A model generated the notes under the pieces. That model saw only the letters and a program-made list of their open reading frames with translations, did not search any database and was not told the origin of the DNA. Made by a program: the position numbers and the translations under genes. A stretch of DNA of 64,000 nt from Thaumasiovibrio sp043421945. Its GTDB lineage: Bacteria; Pseudomonadota; Gammaproteobacteria; Enterobacterales; Vibrionaceae. Positions 34,746 to 43,496 of the stretch are shown here, piece after piece. Position 1 is the stretch's first letter, and each line of letters opens with the position of its first letter. Location of the stretch: positions 1 to 64,000 of the forward strand of contig JBHOGO010000013.1 in assembly GCA_043421945.1 (NCBI GenBank). The letters run 5' to 3'.

Positions 34746-34929
34746 CGATCGGGCGATCCTAATAGTAGATCTAATAGAAGATCTCTTTAAAAAGATCTTA
34801 TATATATTTAAGAAACGAAGGATCTGAGAAGTTGATCAGGAAAGTTTCTCAAAACGACGGAAAAGAGATAAAATGATCATCCTTCGAAAGATCCTAGTCT
34901 TTGGTCAGTGTTTAATCTGAGGTCGTTCC

Positions 34930-36822
34930 ATGTTTTACCAAGATTCATTTGATGTCATTGTTGTCGGTGGTGGTCACGCTGGCACTGAAGCAGCGATGGC
35001 AGCTGCCCGTATGGGTCAGCAAACCCTGTTGTTGACGCACAATATCGATACGTTGGGTCAAATGTCCTGTAATCCCGCGATTGGTGGGATTGGCAAGGGC
35101 CACTTGGTCAAGGAAGTTGACGCCTTGGGTGGACTCATGGCGAAAGCGACCGACAAAGGCGGAATTCAGTTTCGTACACTCAATGCTTCAAAAGGCCCAG
35201 CAGTACGTGCTACTCGTGCTCAAGCCGACCGAGCGCTGTACAAAGCGGCCGTGAGAGAAGCATTAGAAAACCAGCCTAACCTAATGATATTTCAGCAATC
35301 TGTTGATGACTTGATTGTTGAACAAGATCAAGTTGTTGGTGTGACGACTGAGATGGGGCTGAAGTTTCGCGCTAAAACCGTGGTGTTGACTGTCGGAACG
35401 TTCTTAGGTGGGCGTATCCATATCGGTATGGAAAATTACAAAGGGGGCCGAGCGGGTGATCCACCGTCAATTGCACTGGCTCATCGTCTCCGCGAGCTCC
35501 CATTCCGAGTTGACCGTTTGAAAACGGGTACACCACCGCGTATTGATGCTCGTACTGTTGATTTTAGCCAGCTGCAAACACAGCATGGTGACAACCCAAC
35601 GCCTGTATTTTCTTTCATGGGTTCTCGTGCGGATCAACCACGTCAGATCCCATGTTTTATTACACATACCAACGATCGTACTCATGAAGTGATCCGTAAT
35701 AATTTGGATCGTAGTCCAATGTATGCGGGTGTGATTGAAGGTATTGGTCCGCGTTACTGTCCTTCGATTGAAGACAAAGTTATGCGTTTTGCGGACAAAG
35801 ATAGCCATCAGATTTTCATTGAGCCAGAAGGCTTAACGACGCATGAACTGTACCCTAATGGCATCTCCACTAGCCTACCATTCGATGTACAGATGCAAAT
35901 CGTGCAGTCGATGCAGGGATTTGAAAATGCTCGAATCATGCGTCCAGGTTACGCGATTGAGTATGATTTCTTTGACCCTCGTGATTTGAAATCAACATTT
36001 GAAACGAAATTTATTCAAGGCTTGTTCTTTGCTGGACAAATTAATGGCACAACGGGCTATGAGGAAGCAGCTGCACAAGGCTTACTCGCTGGGATGAATG
36101 CCGCACTCTTGTCACAAGGCAAAGAGGGTTGGTGCCCACGTCGTGACCAAGCTTACATGGGCGTTCTTATTGATGATTTATCGACAATGGGAACCAAAGA
36201 ACCGTATCGTATGTTTACATCACGTGCGGAATACCGCCTGTTGCTTCGTGAAGACAATGCAGATATTCGATTAACAGAGCAAGGCCGTCAGTTTGGTCTT
36301 GTTGATGATGCTCGTTGGACGCGTTTCAATCAAAAGATGGAAAATATCGAGCTTGAGCGTCAGCGCCTTCGTGGTTGCTGGGCTGCACCAACATCGCAAG
36401 ACGGTGTTGAGGCGGTTAATGCGATTTTGAAAACCCCGCTAACACGCGAAGCTAACGGTGAAGATCTTTTACGCCGTCCAGAAGTGACTTATGATCAACT
36501 GATGACCCTTGACGCATTTGCGCCTGGGATCGAGGATCAACAAGCACGTGAGCAGATTGAGATCCAAGTTAAATATCAAGGCTACATCGATCGTCAGAAA
36601 GATGAAGTCGAAAAATCACTTCGTCATGAAAAAACACAGTTACCTTTTGATTTAGATTATAAATCAGTGAGTGGCTTATCGAACGAAGTGGTTGTTAAAT
36701 TAAGCGATGCCCGCCCAGAAACAATTGGTATGGCATCACGCATCTCTGGTATTACCCCGGCAGCGATTTCGCTACTCTTGGTATACCTTAAGAAGCATGG
36801 CATGTTGAAGAAAGGCGCATAA
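34930..36822 (+). CDS. mnmG: tRNA uridine-5-carboxymethylaminomethyl modification enzyme MnmG (GidA)
   Basis: MnmG is the FAD- and NADH-binding partner of MnmE in U34 tRNA modification. The 630 residues (629 in E. coli) begin with the FAD motif VVVGGGHAGTEAAMAAARMG. The core follows, including MSCNPAIGGIGKGHLVKEVD, NASKGPAVRATRAQADR, LKTGTPPRID and MFTSRAEYRLLLREDNADIR. The start is the first codon after oriC. Three bases separate it from rsmG, so mnmG-rsmG, and possibly parAB, are co-transcribed. Confidence 0.97.
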   Translation: MFYQDSFDVIVVGGGHAGTEAAMAAARMGQQTLLLTHNIDTLGQMSCNPAIGGIGKGHLVKEVDALGGLMAKATDKGGIQFRTLNASKGPAVRATRAQADRALYKAAVREALENQPNLMIFQQSVDDLIVEQDQVVGVTTEMGLKFRAKTVVLTVGTFLGGRIHIGMENYKGGRAGDPPSIALAHRLRELPFRVDRLKTGTPPRIDARTVDFSQLQTQHGDNPTPVFSFMGSRADQPRQIPCFITHTNDRTHEVIRNNLDRSPMYAGVIEGIGPRYCPSIEDKVMRFADKDSHQIFIEPEGLTTHELYPNGISTSLPFDVQMQIVQSMQGFENARIMRPGYAIEYDFFDPRDLKSTFETKFIQGLFFAGQINGTTGYEEAAAQGLLAGMNAALLSQGKEGWCPRRDQAYMGVLIDDLSTMGTKEPYRMFTSRAEYRLLLREDNADIRLTEQGRQFGLVDDARWTRFNQKMENIELERQRLRGCWAAPTSQDGVEAVNAILKTPLTREANGEDLLRRPEVTYDQLMTLDAFAPGIEDQQAREQIEIQVKYQGYIDRQKDEVEKSLRHEKTQLPFDLDYKSVSGLSNEVVVKLSDARPETIGMASRISGITPAAISLLLVYLKKHGMLKKGA

Positions 36823-36825
36823 GCG

Positions 36826-37443
36826 GTGAAACAACGTTTACAACAATTAATCGACCAGACGGATCTGGTCGTTTCAGAGCAACAGATTGATCAACTTGTT
36901 GGTTATGTGGGTATGCTCCACAAATGGAACAAAGCGTATAACTTAACATCGGTACGTGATCCTAATGACATGTTAGTTAAACACATCATGGATAGTATCG
37001 TGGTAAGCAGTGAGTTGACACGTGATAGCTATATCGATGTTGGTACTGGCCCTGGTCTTCCTGGGATCCCGCTTGCGATTATGTGCCCAGAAAAATCATT
37101 TGTCTTGCTAGACAGCTTAGGCAAGCGTATAAGATTTATTCGTCAGGTTGTTCATGAGTTAGACATTAAAAATGTTACTCCTGTTCAAAGCCGTGTTGAA
37201 GAATTTCAACCAGAACAAGGGTTTGATGCGGTATTGAGCCGAGCCTTTGCCTCTATTTCAGACATGGTAAACTGGTGTAAACACCTTCCAGCCGAAGGAC
37301 ATGGACGCTTTTTTGCGCTTAAAGGACAGTTGAATCAGCAAGAGTTGGATGAATTACCAGCTTGGTGTGATGTTGAAACTGTGCATAGCTTAAAAGTACC
37401 TGAGCTGGAAGGAGAGCGCCATCTGGTGATATTGAAAAAATAA
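36826..37443 (+). CDS. rsmG: 16S rRNA (guanine527-N7)-methyltransferase RsmG (GidB)
   Basis: RsmG methylates G527 of 16S rRNA using S-adenosylmethionine; loss is known to give low-level streptomycin resistance. The 205-residue product begins at GTG 36826. Motifs are MLHKWNKAYNLTSVRDPNDM, the SAM-binding IDVGTGPGLPGIPLAI and LSRAFASISDMVNWC. It is the second gene after oriC. Confidence 0.95.
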   Translation: MKQRLQQLIDQTDLVVSEQQIDQLVGYVGMLHKWNKAYNLTSVRDPNDMLVKHIMDSIVVSSELTRDSYIDVGTGPGLPGIPLAIMCPEKSFVLLDSLGKRIRFIRQVVHELDIKNVTPVQSRVEEFQPEQGFDAVLSRAFASISDMVNWCKHLPAEGHGRFFALKGQLNQQELDELPAWCDVETVHSLKVPELEGERHLVILKK

Positions 37444-37458
37444 CGGAGAGGTCTGTTT

Positions 37459-38244
37459 GTGGCAAAAATAATTGCAGTTGCGAACCAAAAGGGTGGCGTT
37501 GGTAAAACAACGACAACAGTTAACTTAGCAGCATCTCTCGCTGCAACAAAGCGTCGAGTGTTGGTTATCGACCTCGATCCGCAAGGCAATGCCACAATGG
37601 CAAGTGGCGTCGATAAATACCAAGTCGATGCGACTGCTTATGACCTCCTTGTTGAAGAGACCCCCGCAGAACAGGTCATTCTGACCCAGACTGAAGGGGG
37701 ATTCCATCTCATTGCCGCAAATGGTGATGTGACGGCTGCCGAAATAAAATTAATGGAAGTGTTTGCTCGTGAAGTTCGCCTTCGTAATGCACTTGCTTCG
37801 ATCCGCGATAACTATGATTTCATCTTTATCGATTGTCCCCCCGCCCTAAACCTCCTTACAATCAATGCCATGACTGCAGCCGATTCTGTATTGGTGCCAA
37901 TGCAATGTGAGTATTTTGCATTGGAAGGTTTAACAGCATTGATGGATACCATCAGTAAGCTGACAGCGGTGGTGAATGCGGATCTTAAAATTGAAGGTCT
38001 ACTCAGAACGATGTATGACCCTCGTAACCGTCTTGCAAATGAAGTCTCGGATCAGCTGAAGAAGCACTTTGGTGATAAAGTATTCCGGACTGTCATTCCC
38101 CGTAACGTACGTCTTGCTGAAGCGCCGAGCCATGGTCAACCTGCGATGTATTACGATAAATACAGTAGCGGTGCCAAAGCTTATCTTGCCCTTGCGGGTG
38201 AGATGCTACGCCGAAATGATGTTACCCAACCTGTACACGCTTAA
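37459..38244 (+). CDS. parA: Chromosome partitioning ATPase ParA
   Basis: ParA is the Walker-type ATPase that positions ParB-parS complexes; in Vibrio chromosome 1 it pulls the origin towards the pole. The 261 residues start with the deviant Walker A ANQKGGVGKTTTTVNLAASL, followed by VIDLDPQGNATMASG and FIFIDCPPALNLLTINAM. The GTG start at 37459 has GGAGAGG upstream. No N-terminal DNA-binding extension is present, so it is the chromosomal type. parB follows after 9 bases and three parS sites lie 19-23 kb away. Confidence 0.96.
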   Translation: MAKIIAVANQKGGVGKTTTTVNLAASLAATKRRVLVIDLDPQGNATMASGVDKYQVDATAYDLLVEETPAEQVILTQTEGGFHLIAANGDVTAAEIKLMEVFAREVRLRNALASIRDNYDFIFIDCPPALNLLTINAMTAADSVLVPMQCEYFALEGLTALMDTISKLTAVVNADLKIEGLLRTMYDPRNRLANEVSDQLKKHFGDKVFRTVIPRNVRLAEAPSHGQPAMYYDKYSSGAKAYLALAGEMLRRNDVTQPVHA

Positions 38245-38253
38245 GGTCTCTAC

Positions 38254-39144
38254 ATGAACAAAGTTAACCGCGGACTAGGACGCGGTCTTGATGCGCTGCT
38301 AGCGACAAGCGCGCAATCTCAAGCCAAACAGCAAGAAACAATACAACCTACTCACACAGAAGCAGAAAGTGAGCTTCAAGAGTTAGCCATTACATTGTTG
38401 GAGCCTGGGCAGTATCAGCCTCGCAAAGATATGTCTGAAGAAGCATTAGCTGAACTTGCTGACTCTATTCGTGCACAAGGTGTGATACAGCCAATCGTTG
38501 TGCGACCAATTGGGCAATCCCGATATGAAATTATCGCGGGTGAGCGACGTTGGCGTGCTTCTAAGCTGGCAGGTTTAGCTGTTGTTCCTTGTCTGGTCAA
38601 AGATGTTCATGACCGCGCAGCAGTAGCGATCGCGTTGATTGAAAATATTCAGCGTGAAGATTTGAATGCTATTGAAGAAGCACAAGCATTAGAGCGTCTT
38701 CAACACGAATTCAGCCTTACTCATCAAGAGGTTGCTGAAGCATTAGGCAAATCACGTACTGCAGTCAGTAATCTGCTACGTCTTAATCAGCTTGATGAAA
38801 GCGTAAAGCAGTTTGTTATACAAAAGCAGTTGGACATGGGGCACGCCCGCGCATTATTGGCACTGACGGATGAGCTACAAGCTGAGACTGCACAGCAGGT
38901 CGTATTGAAAGGCCTGACGGTACGGGATACTGAGAAACTGGTGAAGAAGCTTCAACAGCCTCCTAAGCCAGCAGTCACTAAAGCAGTAGATCAAGAAGTC
39001 GAGCAATGGCAGGATAATTTGAGTGATAAATTAGGTGCTCAAGTTGCTATTACTCGCCAAAAAAGTGGTCGTGGCAAAATTGTTATCAATTTTGATGAAA
39101 GTGAAAAATTCAAGCAAATACTTGCAATACTAGATGCAAACTAG
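38254..39144 (+). CDS. parB: Chromosome partitioning protein ParB
   Basis: ParB is the CTP-dependent clamp that loads at parS and spreads on neighbouring DNA. The 296 residues show the N-terminal ParA-contact segment (NRGLGRGLDALLA) and the CTPase motifs VIQPIVVRPIGQ and IAGERRWRASKLAG. The ENIQREDLNAIEEAQA segment and the helix-turn-helix HQEVAEALGKSRTAVSNLLR follow, then a C-terminal dimer domain. Its target sequence is present three times in this window. Confidence 0.96.
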   Translation: MNKVNRGLGRGLDALLATSAQSQAKQQETIQPTHTEAESELQELAITLLEPGQYQPRKDMSEEALAELADSIRAQGVIQPIVVRPIGQSRYEIIAGERRWRASKLAGLAVVPCLVKDVHDRAAVAIALIENIQREDLNAIEEAQALERLQHEFSLTHQEVAEALGKSRTAVSNLLRLNQLDESVKQFVIQKQLDMGHARALLALTDELQAETAQQVVLKGLTVRDTEKLVKKLQQPPKPAVTKAVDQEVEQWQDNLSDKLGAQVAITRQKSGRGKIVINFDESEKFKQILAILDAN

Positions 39145-39159
39145 TGATCTTAATCACGC
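39142..39159. promoter_or_regulatory. CRP/FNR-like palindrome upstream of atpI
   Basis: GTGA, six bases, TCAC (39144-39157) gives both core half-sites of a CRP-type site and overlaps the parB stop codon. It is about 80 bases upstream of the likely atp -35. A regulatory role is only a possibility. Confidence 0.3.
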
Positions 39160-39239
39160 TATTTTTGCAATCTTTGTTTGTGTGGCGTGATCAAGTTACT
39201 ATGTTGTAAACTCAATGCCTTTTTTTTGCTGCAAAATCA

Positions 39240-39267
39240 TTGCATTCACCCCTGTTCATCGTATAAT
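39240..39267 (+). promoter_or_regulatory. atp operon promoter
   Basis: TTGCAT (39240-39245), 16 bases and a perfect TATAAT (39262-39267) lie 60 bases before the atpI start. Confidence 0.65.
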
Positions 39268-39327
39268 TTCATTGGTTTCCCCACATAGTGTTTATGTGCA
39301 GAGGAATGGAATCGAGGAACAGAGTAC

Positions 39328-39717
39328 ATGGATTCGACGCTTGTTCAGCCTGGACGCCGCTTGGCTAAAAGGCTATTGCTCTTGCAATTGGGCGCCGTAC
39401 TGACATCGACACTACTGTTTACAGTTGTTGTAAATGTTAACTGGGGAATCTCCGCATTGATTGGTGGTAGCATCTGCGTCATCGCCAATGCTGCATTTGC
39501 AGCTTGCGCATTCCTTTTTGGTGGGGCTCGAAAATCTAAGCTTGTCATGGCTTCTTTCTATGGCGGCGAAGTTATCAAAATCCTACTAACCGTCCTTCTG
39601 TTTGCCCTTGCTTTCATAGATGTCAGGGTGGAACTCTTTCCTCTCTTACTAACCTATTTACTGGCACTTGGAGTCAATCTCTTCGTTCCGGTTTTATTTA
39701 TCAACAACAATAAATAG
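39328..39717 (+). CDS. atpI: F-ATPase assembly-associated protein AtpI
   Basis: AtpI is a small, non-essential membrane protein at the head of atp operons, implicated in c-ring assembly and Mg2+ supply. The 129 residues contain about four hydrophobic segments; the start (GRRLAKRLLLLQLGAVLTST) resembles E. coli AtpI. atpB begins 8 bases downstream. Confidence 0.9.
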   Translation: MDSTLVQPGRRLAKRLLLLQLGAVLTSTLLFTVVVNVNWGISALIGGSICVIANAAFAACAFLFGGARKSKLVMASFYGGEVIKILLTVLLFALAFIDVRVELFPLLLTYLLALGVNLFVPVLFINNNK

Positions 39718-39725
39718 GAAGCGTT

Positions 39726-40532
39726 ATGGCTGCGTCAGGTGAAGCGCTAACACCGTCCGGTTATATCGATCACCACTTAGTTAACTTGTCGACATACAAG
39801 CTTGGCTTAACAGGTGATGGATTCTGGAACTTTCACATCGATAGCCTGGTCTTTGCTGTTTTTACAGGCGTTTTATTCCTTTGGATATTTCGTTCTGTTG
39901 CAAAAAAAGCAACGTCAGGTGTGCCAGGGAAATTGCAGTGTTTTGTGGAAATAATGGTCGAATTCGTTGATACCAACGTTAAAGACACCTTTCATGGCCG
40001 CAACCCACTCATCGCTCCTTTGGCGCTGACCATTTTCTGTTGGATATTTCTGATGAATGCGATGGACCTTGTGCCTATCGATTTTCTTCCTTATCCCGCA
40101 GAACATTGGCTTGGTATTCCTTACTTGAAGGTCGTACCGACGGCTGATGTCAACATCACTATGGCGATGTCGCTAGGTGTCTTTGCTTTGATGATCTACT
40201 ACAGCATCAAAATTAAAGGTGCCGGAGGCTTTGCTAAAGAGCTGGCTTTTCACCCGTTTAATCACTGGAGCATGGTGCCATTTAACCTCATGCTAGAGAT
40301 CGTTTCGCTACTAGCAAAACCGTTATCTCTTGGTATGCGTCTGTTCGGTAATATGTTTGCAGGTGAAGTGGTGTTCATTCTTATCGCGGCGTTGCTGCCG
40401 TGGTGGGCACAATGGTTAGGGTCAGTCCCGTGGGCAATTTTCCACATTCTGGTCATTACCATACAAGCGTTTGTTTTCATGATGTTAACCATTGTGTACT
40501 TATCACAAGCACATGAAGATGCAGATCATTAA
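39726..40532 (+). CDS. atpB: F0F1 ATP synthase subunit a
   Basis: Subunit a forms the half-channels that take protons to and from the c-ring. The 268 residues (271 in E. coli) end with the conserved helices LSLGMRLFGNMFAGEVVFIL, containing the essential arginine of the RLFGN motif, and ITIQAFVFMMLTIVYLSQAH. It is an inner-membrane protein and part of atpIBEFHAGDC. Confidence 0.96.
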   Translation: MAASGEALTPSGYIDHHLVNLSTYKLGLTGDGFWNFHIDSLVFAVFTGVLFLWIFRSVAKKATSGVPGKLQCFVEIMVEFVDTNVKDTFHGRNPLIAPLALTIFCWIFLMNAMDLVPIDFLPYPAEHWLGIPYLKVVPTADVNITMAMSLGVFALMIYYSIKIKGAGGFAKELAFHPFNHWSMVPFNLMLEIVSLLAKPLSLGMRLFGNMFAGEVVFILIAALLPWWAQWLGSVPWAIFHILVITIQAFVFMMLTIVYLSQAHEDADH

Positions 40533-40576
40533 TTTTTTATTCTGGCAACGAAGCCGACAACTATAAACTGGAGATA

Positions 40577-40834
40577 GTGATGGAAACTTTACTCAGCTTT
40601 TCTGCAATTGCCGTAGGTATTATCGTAGGTCTAGCATCATTGGGTACTGCAATTGGTTTTGCCCTGCTTGGCGGTAAATTCCTTGAAGGTGCTGCTCGTC
40701 AGCCTGAAATGGCACCGATGCTACAGGTGAAAATGTTCATCATCGCAGGTCTACTTGATGCGGTACCGATGATCGGTATTGTTATCGCACTTCTATTCAC
40801 ATTCGCAAACCCATTTGTTGGTCAACTTGGCTAA
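40577..40834 (+). CDS. atpE: F0F1 ATP synthase subunit c
   Basis: Subunit c is the rotor-ring proteolipid. Its 85 residues form two transmembrane helices joined by the polar loop GAARQPEM. The ion-binding carboxylate is the aspartate in AGLLDAVPMIG of helix 2. The surrounding residues lack the Gln/Glu/Ser set of Na+-coupled rings, so H+ coupling is most likely. A GGAGATAG ribosome-binding site precedes the ATG. Confidence 0.96.
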   Translation: MMETLLSFSAIAVGIIVGLASLGTAIGFALLGGKFLEGAARQPEMAPMLQVKMFIIAGLLDAVPMIGIVIALLFTFANPFVGQLG

Positions 40835-40879
40835 ACCGTACACGGATCCCGTTTGTAACCCTTTGAAGGAGATGCCGTT

Positions 40880-41350
40880 GTGAATATGAATGCAACTCTC
40901 TTGGGTCAGGCAATTGCCTTTTTTATGTTTGTGTTGTTCTGCATGAAATATGTATGGCCACCTCTCATGGAAGCAATTGAAGAACGTCAGCAGAAGATTG
41001 CTGATGGCTTAGCAGCGGCAGATCGCGCTTCTAAGGACCTTGACCTGGCAAAAGCTAACGCTTCTGAATCATTAAAAGAAGCAAAACTCGCTGCTGCTGA
41101 AATCATTGAGCAAGCGAATAAACGAAAAGCACTTATTTTGGAAGAGGCTCGAAGCGAAGCGGACGTTGAAAAAGAACGTATCGTTGCCCAAGGCCATGCT
41201 GAAATTGAAGCTGATCGTATTCGTGCGCGTGATGAATTAAGAAAGCAAGTCGCTACCTTAGCCGTGGCTGGTGCTGAGAAAATCCTTGAGCGTACAATTG
41301 ATAAAGATGCGCACAAAGATCTTCTTAATAAAGTCACTGCTGAACTTTAA
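40880..41350 (+). CDS. atpF: F0F1 ATP synthase subunit b
   Basis: Subunit b dimerises to form the peripheral stalk linking subunit a to F1. The 156 residues equal E. coli. One N-terminal membrane helix (GQAIAFFMFVLFCMKYVWPP) is followed by a long Ala/Glu/Lys/Arg-rich coiled coil. The GTG start at 40880 (NMNATLLGQ) is supported by AAGGAG upstream. Confidence 0.96.
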   Translation: MNMNATLLGQAIAFFMFVLFCMKYVWPPLMEAIEERQQKIADGLAAADRASKDLDLAKANASESLKEAKLAAAEIIEQANKRKALILEEARSEADVEKERIVAQGHAEIEADRIRARDELRKQVATLAVAGAEKILERTIDKDAHKDLLNKVTAEL

Positions 41351-41365
41351 CGGGAGGGGCTGATT

Positions 41366-41899
41366 ATGTCGGCTATGACAACCATCGCCCGCCCTTATGC
41401 TAAAGCTGCCTTTGATATTGCAGTGGATAGCAAGAGTTTGGCTGAGTGGGAAACCATGTTGGCCTTTGCGGCGGAAGTGACGAAAAACGACACCATCGCT
41501 GAGTTATTGACTGGCGCGATGTCGTCAGACAAGTTAGCAGAATTAGTGATTTCTGTCTGTGGTGAACAGCTTGATCAACAAGGCCAAAACCTGGTTAGTG
41601 TGATGGCTGAAAACAAGCGACTTCAGGCATTACCTGAAGTATTAACACAGTTCTTGGTATTGAAAGCCGCTCATGAAAAAACCATTGAAGCGGAAGTCAT
41701 ATCAGCCGTTGAGCTTGATGCTCAACAGCAAGCAGAGATCAGTGCGAAGTTAGAGCAGCGTTTAGCGCGTAAAGTGAAGCTGAACTGTAGTGTAGACGAA
41801 CACCTTATCGCAGGGGTTATTATCCGTGCAGGTGATATGGTTATCGATAATTCAGCACGTGGCCGCTTGGCTCGTCTGAATGACGCATTGCAGTCTTAA
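41366..41899 (+). CDS. atpH: F0F1 ATP synthase subunit delta
   Basis: Subunit delta joins the top of the F1 alpha-beta ring to the b stalk. The 177 residues (177 in E. coli) begin TIARPYAKAAFDIAVD and end IRAGDMVIDNSARGRLARLN, both family signatures. It lies 15 bases after atpF and 15 bases before atpA. Confidence 0.96.
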   Translation: MSAMTTIARPYAKAAFDIAVDSKSLAEWETMLAFAAEVTKNDTIAELLTGAMSSDKLAELVISVCGEQLDQQGQNLVSVMAENKRLQALPEVLTQFLVLKAAHEKTIEAEVISAVELDAQQQAEISAKLEQRLARKVKLNCSVDEHLIAGVIIRAGDMVIDNSARGRLARLNDALQS

Positions 41900-41914
41900 T
41901 TGGGGAATTGGAGC

Positions 41915-43456
41915 ATGCAACTTAATTCCACGGAAATTAGCGAATTGATCAGGCAACGGATTGAGAAGTTCCATGTTGTCAGTGAAGCGCAAAACGAAGG
42001 TACCATTATCTCAGTGAGTGACGGTATTATTCGTATCCATGGCCTTGCAGAAATAATGCAAGGGGAAATGATAGAACTACCAGGTCACCGCTACGCGTTG
42101 GCATTGAACTTAGAGCGTGACTCGGTGGGTGCCGTTGTCATGGGACCTTATGCAGATCTCCAAGAAGGAATGAAGGTTAAAGGCACAGGCCGTATCCTTG
42201 AAGTTCCTGTTGGTCCAGAGCTGTTAGGTCGCGTTGTTAATACTTTGGGCGAACCAATTGATGGTAAGGGCCCGATTGATAGTAAATTGACGTCGCCTGT
42301 TGAAGTGATTGCCCCAGGGGTTATCGATCGTAAGTCGGTCGATCAACCGGTTCAAACGGGTTATAAAGCTGTCGATGCGATGATCCCTATTGGTCGAGGT
42401 CAACGTGAGCTGGTTATCGGTGACCGCCAGACCGGTAAAACAGCGCTGGCTATCGATGCCATTATTAATCAGAAAAATTCCGGAATTTACTCAATCTACG
42501 TAGCGATTGGCCAAAAGGCATCAACGATTGCCAACGTTGTTCGTAAGTTAGAAGAACACGATGCATTGAAAAATACTATCGTGGTGGTTGCATCCGCTTC
42601 TGAATCAGCGGCATTGCAATATCTTTCTCCTTACGCTGGCTGTGCGATGGGTGAATACTTCCGTGACCGCGGTGAAGATGCACTGATTGTTTATGATGAC
42701 TTGTCAAAACAAGCTGTTGCTTATCGTCAGATTTCACTGTTATTACGTCGTCCTCCAGGTCGTGAAGCCTTCCCTGGTGACGTCTTCTATCTCCACTCTC
42801 GTCTTCTAGAGCGAGCTGCTCGAGTGAGCGAAGAGTATGTCGAGAACTTCACGAAAGGTGAAGTGAAAGGTAAGACAGGCTCTTTGACTGCCTTGCCTAT
42901 TATCGAAACCCAAGCGGGTGATGTTTCTGCGTTCGTACCAACGAACGTTATCTCGATTACTGATGGTCAAATATTCCTGCAAACTGAACTGTTTAACGCA
43001 GGTGTACGTCCAGCGGTTGATCCAGGTATTTCAGTATCACGTGTTGGTGGTGCAGCGCAGACCAAAATTATTAAGAAGCTGTCTGGTGGTATTCGTACCG
43101 CGTTGGCACAGTACCGCGAACTTGCAGCATTTGCCCAGTTTGCCTCTGACTTGGATGAAGCAACGAAGAAGCAGCTTGATCACGGTCAAAAAGTAACCGA
43201 GCTTATGAAGCAGAAGCAATATGCCCCTATGTCTGTTTTCGAACAAGCTGTGGTCATCTTTGCGGCAGAAAAGGGTTACCTCAATGACGTTGAAATTAAC
43301 GTGTTGGGTAGCTTTGAGTCAGCACTGCTCTCTTATGCCAAGACCAATAATGCGGCGTTAGTCAGCACGATTGATGAAACGGGTAACTACAACGATGATA
43401 TCGAAGCTCAGCTTCATAAACTCGTTGAAGACTTCAAGAAAACTCAAACTTGGTAA
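41915..43456 (+). CDS. atpA: F0F1 ATP synthase subunit alpha
   Basis: The alpha subunit is the regulatory nucleotide-binding chain of F1. Start ATG 41915 (MQLNSTEISELIRQRIEKF), with TTGGAG upstream, gives 513 residues, as in E. coli; an in-frame ATG 15 bases earlier abuts the atpH stop and is not preferred. The P-loop GDRQTGKTALA lies near 169-179 and PAVDPGISVSRVGGAAQ contains the alpha arginine finger region. Confidence 0.97.
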   Translation: MQLNSTEISELIRQRIEKFHVVSEAQNEGTIISVSDGIIRIHGLAEIMQGEMIELPGHRYALALNLERDSVGAVVMGPYADLQEGMKVKGTGRILEVPVGPELLGRVVNTLGEPIDGKGPIDSKLTSPVEVIAPGVIDRKSVDQPVQTGYKAVDAMIPIGRGQRELVIGDRQTGKTALAIDAIINQKNSGIYSIYVAIGQKASTIANVVRKLEEHDALKNTIVVVASASESAALQYLSPYAGCAMGEYFRDRGEDALIVYDDLSKQAVAYRQISLLLRRPPGREAFPGDVFYLHSRLLERAARVSEEYVENFTKGEVKGKTGSLTALPIIETQAGDVSAFVPTNVISITDGQIFLQTELFNAGVRPAVDPGISVSRVGGAAQTKIIKKLSGGIRTALAQYRELAAFAQFASDLDEATKKQLDHGQKVTELMKQKQYAPMSVFEQAVVIFAAEKGYLNDVEINVLGSFESALLSYAKTNNAALVSTIDETGNYNDDIEAQLHKLVEDFKKTQTW

Positions 43457-43496
43457 TCGCGGGTGGCGTTAGCCACCTATGTAACGGAGAGTAATG

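Larger units (their letters stand above)
34508..34929. other. Chromosomal replication origin oriC
   Basis: The 422 bases between mioC and mnmG have every expected oriC feature. DnaA boxes: perfect TTATCCACA at 34737-34745 (plus) and at 34557-34565 (as TGTGGATAA, minus), TTATGCACA at 34631-34639 (minus) and a weaker TTATCCATT at 34596-34604. I count 16 GATC (Dam/SeqA) sites between 34571 and about 34895. A very A/T-rich segment (about 34780-34815) with GATCT-containing 13-mer-like units lies on the mnmG side and is the likely unwinding element. Orientation relative to mioC and mnmG is as in E. coli and Vibrio chromosome 1. Confidence 0.93.
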
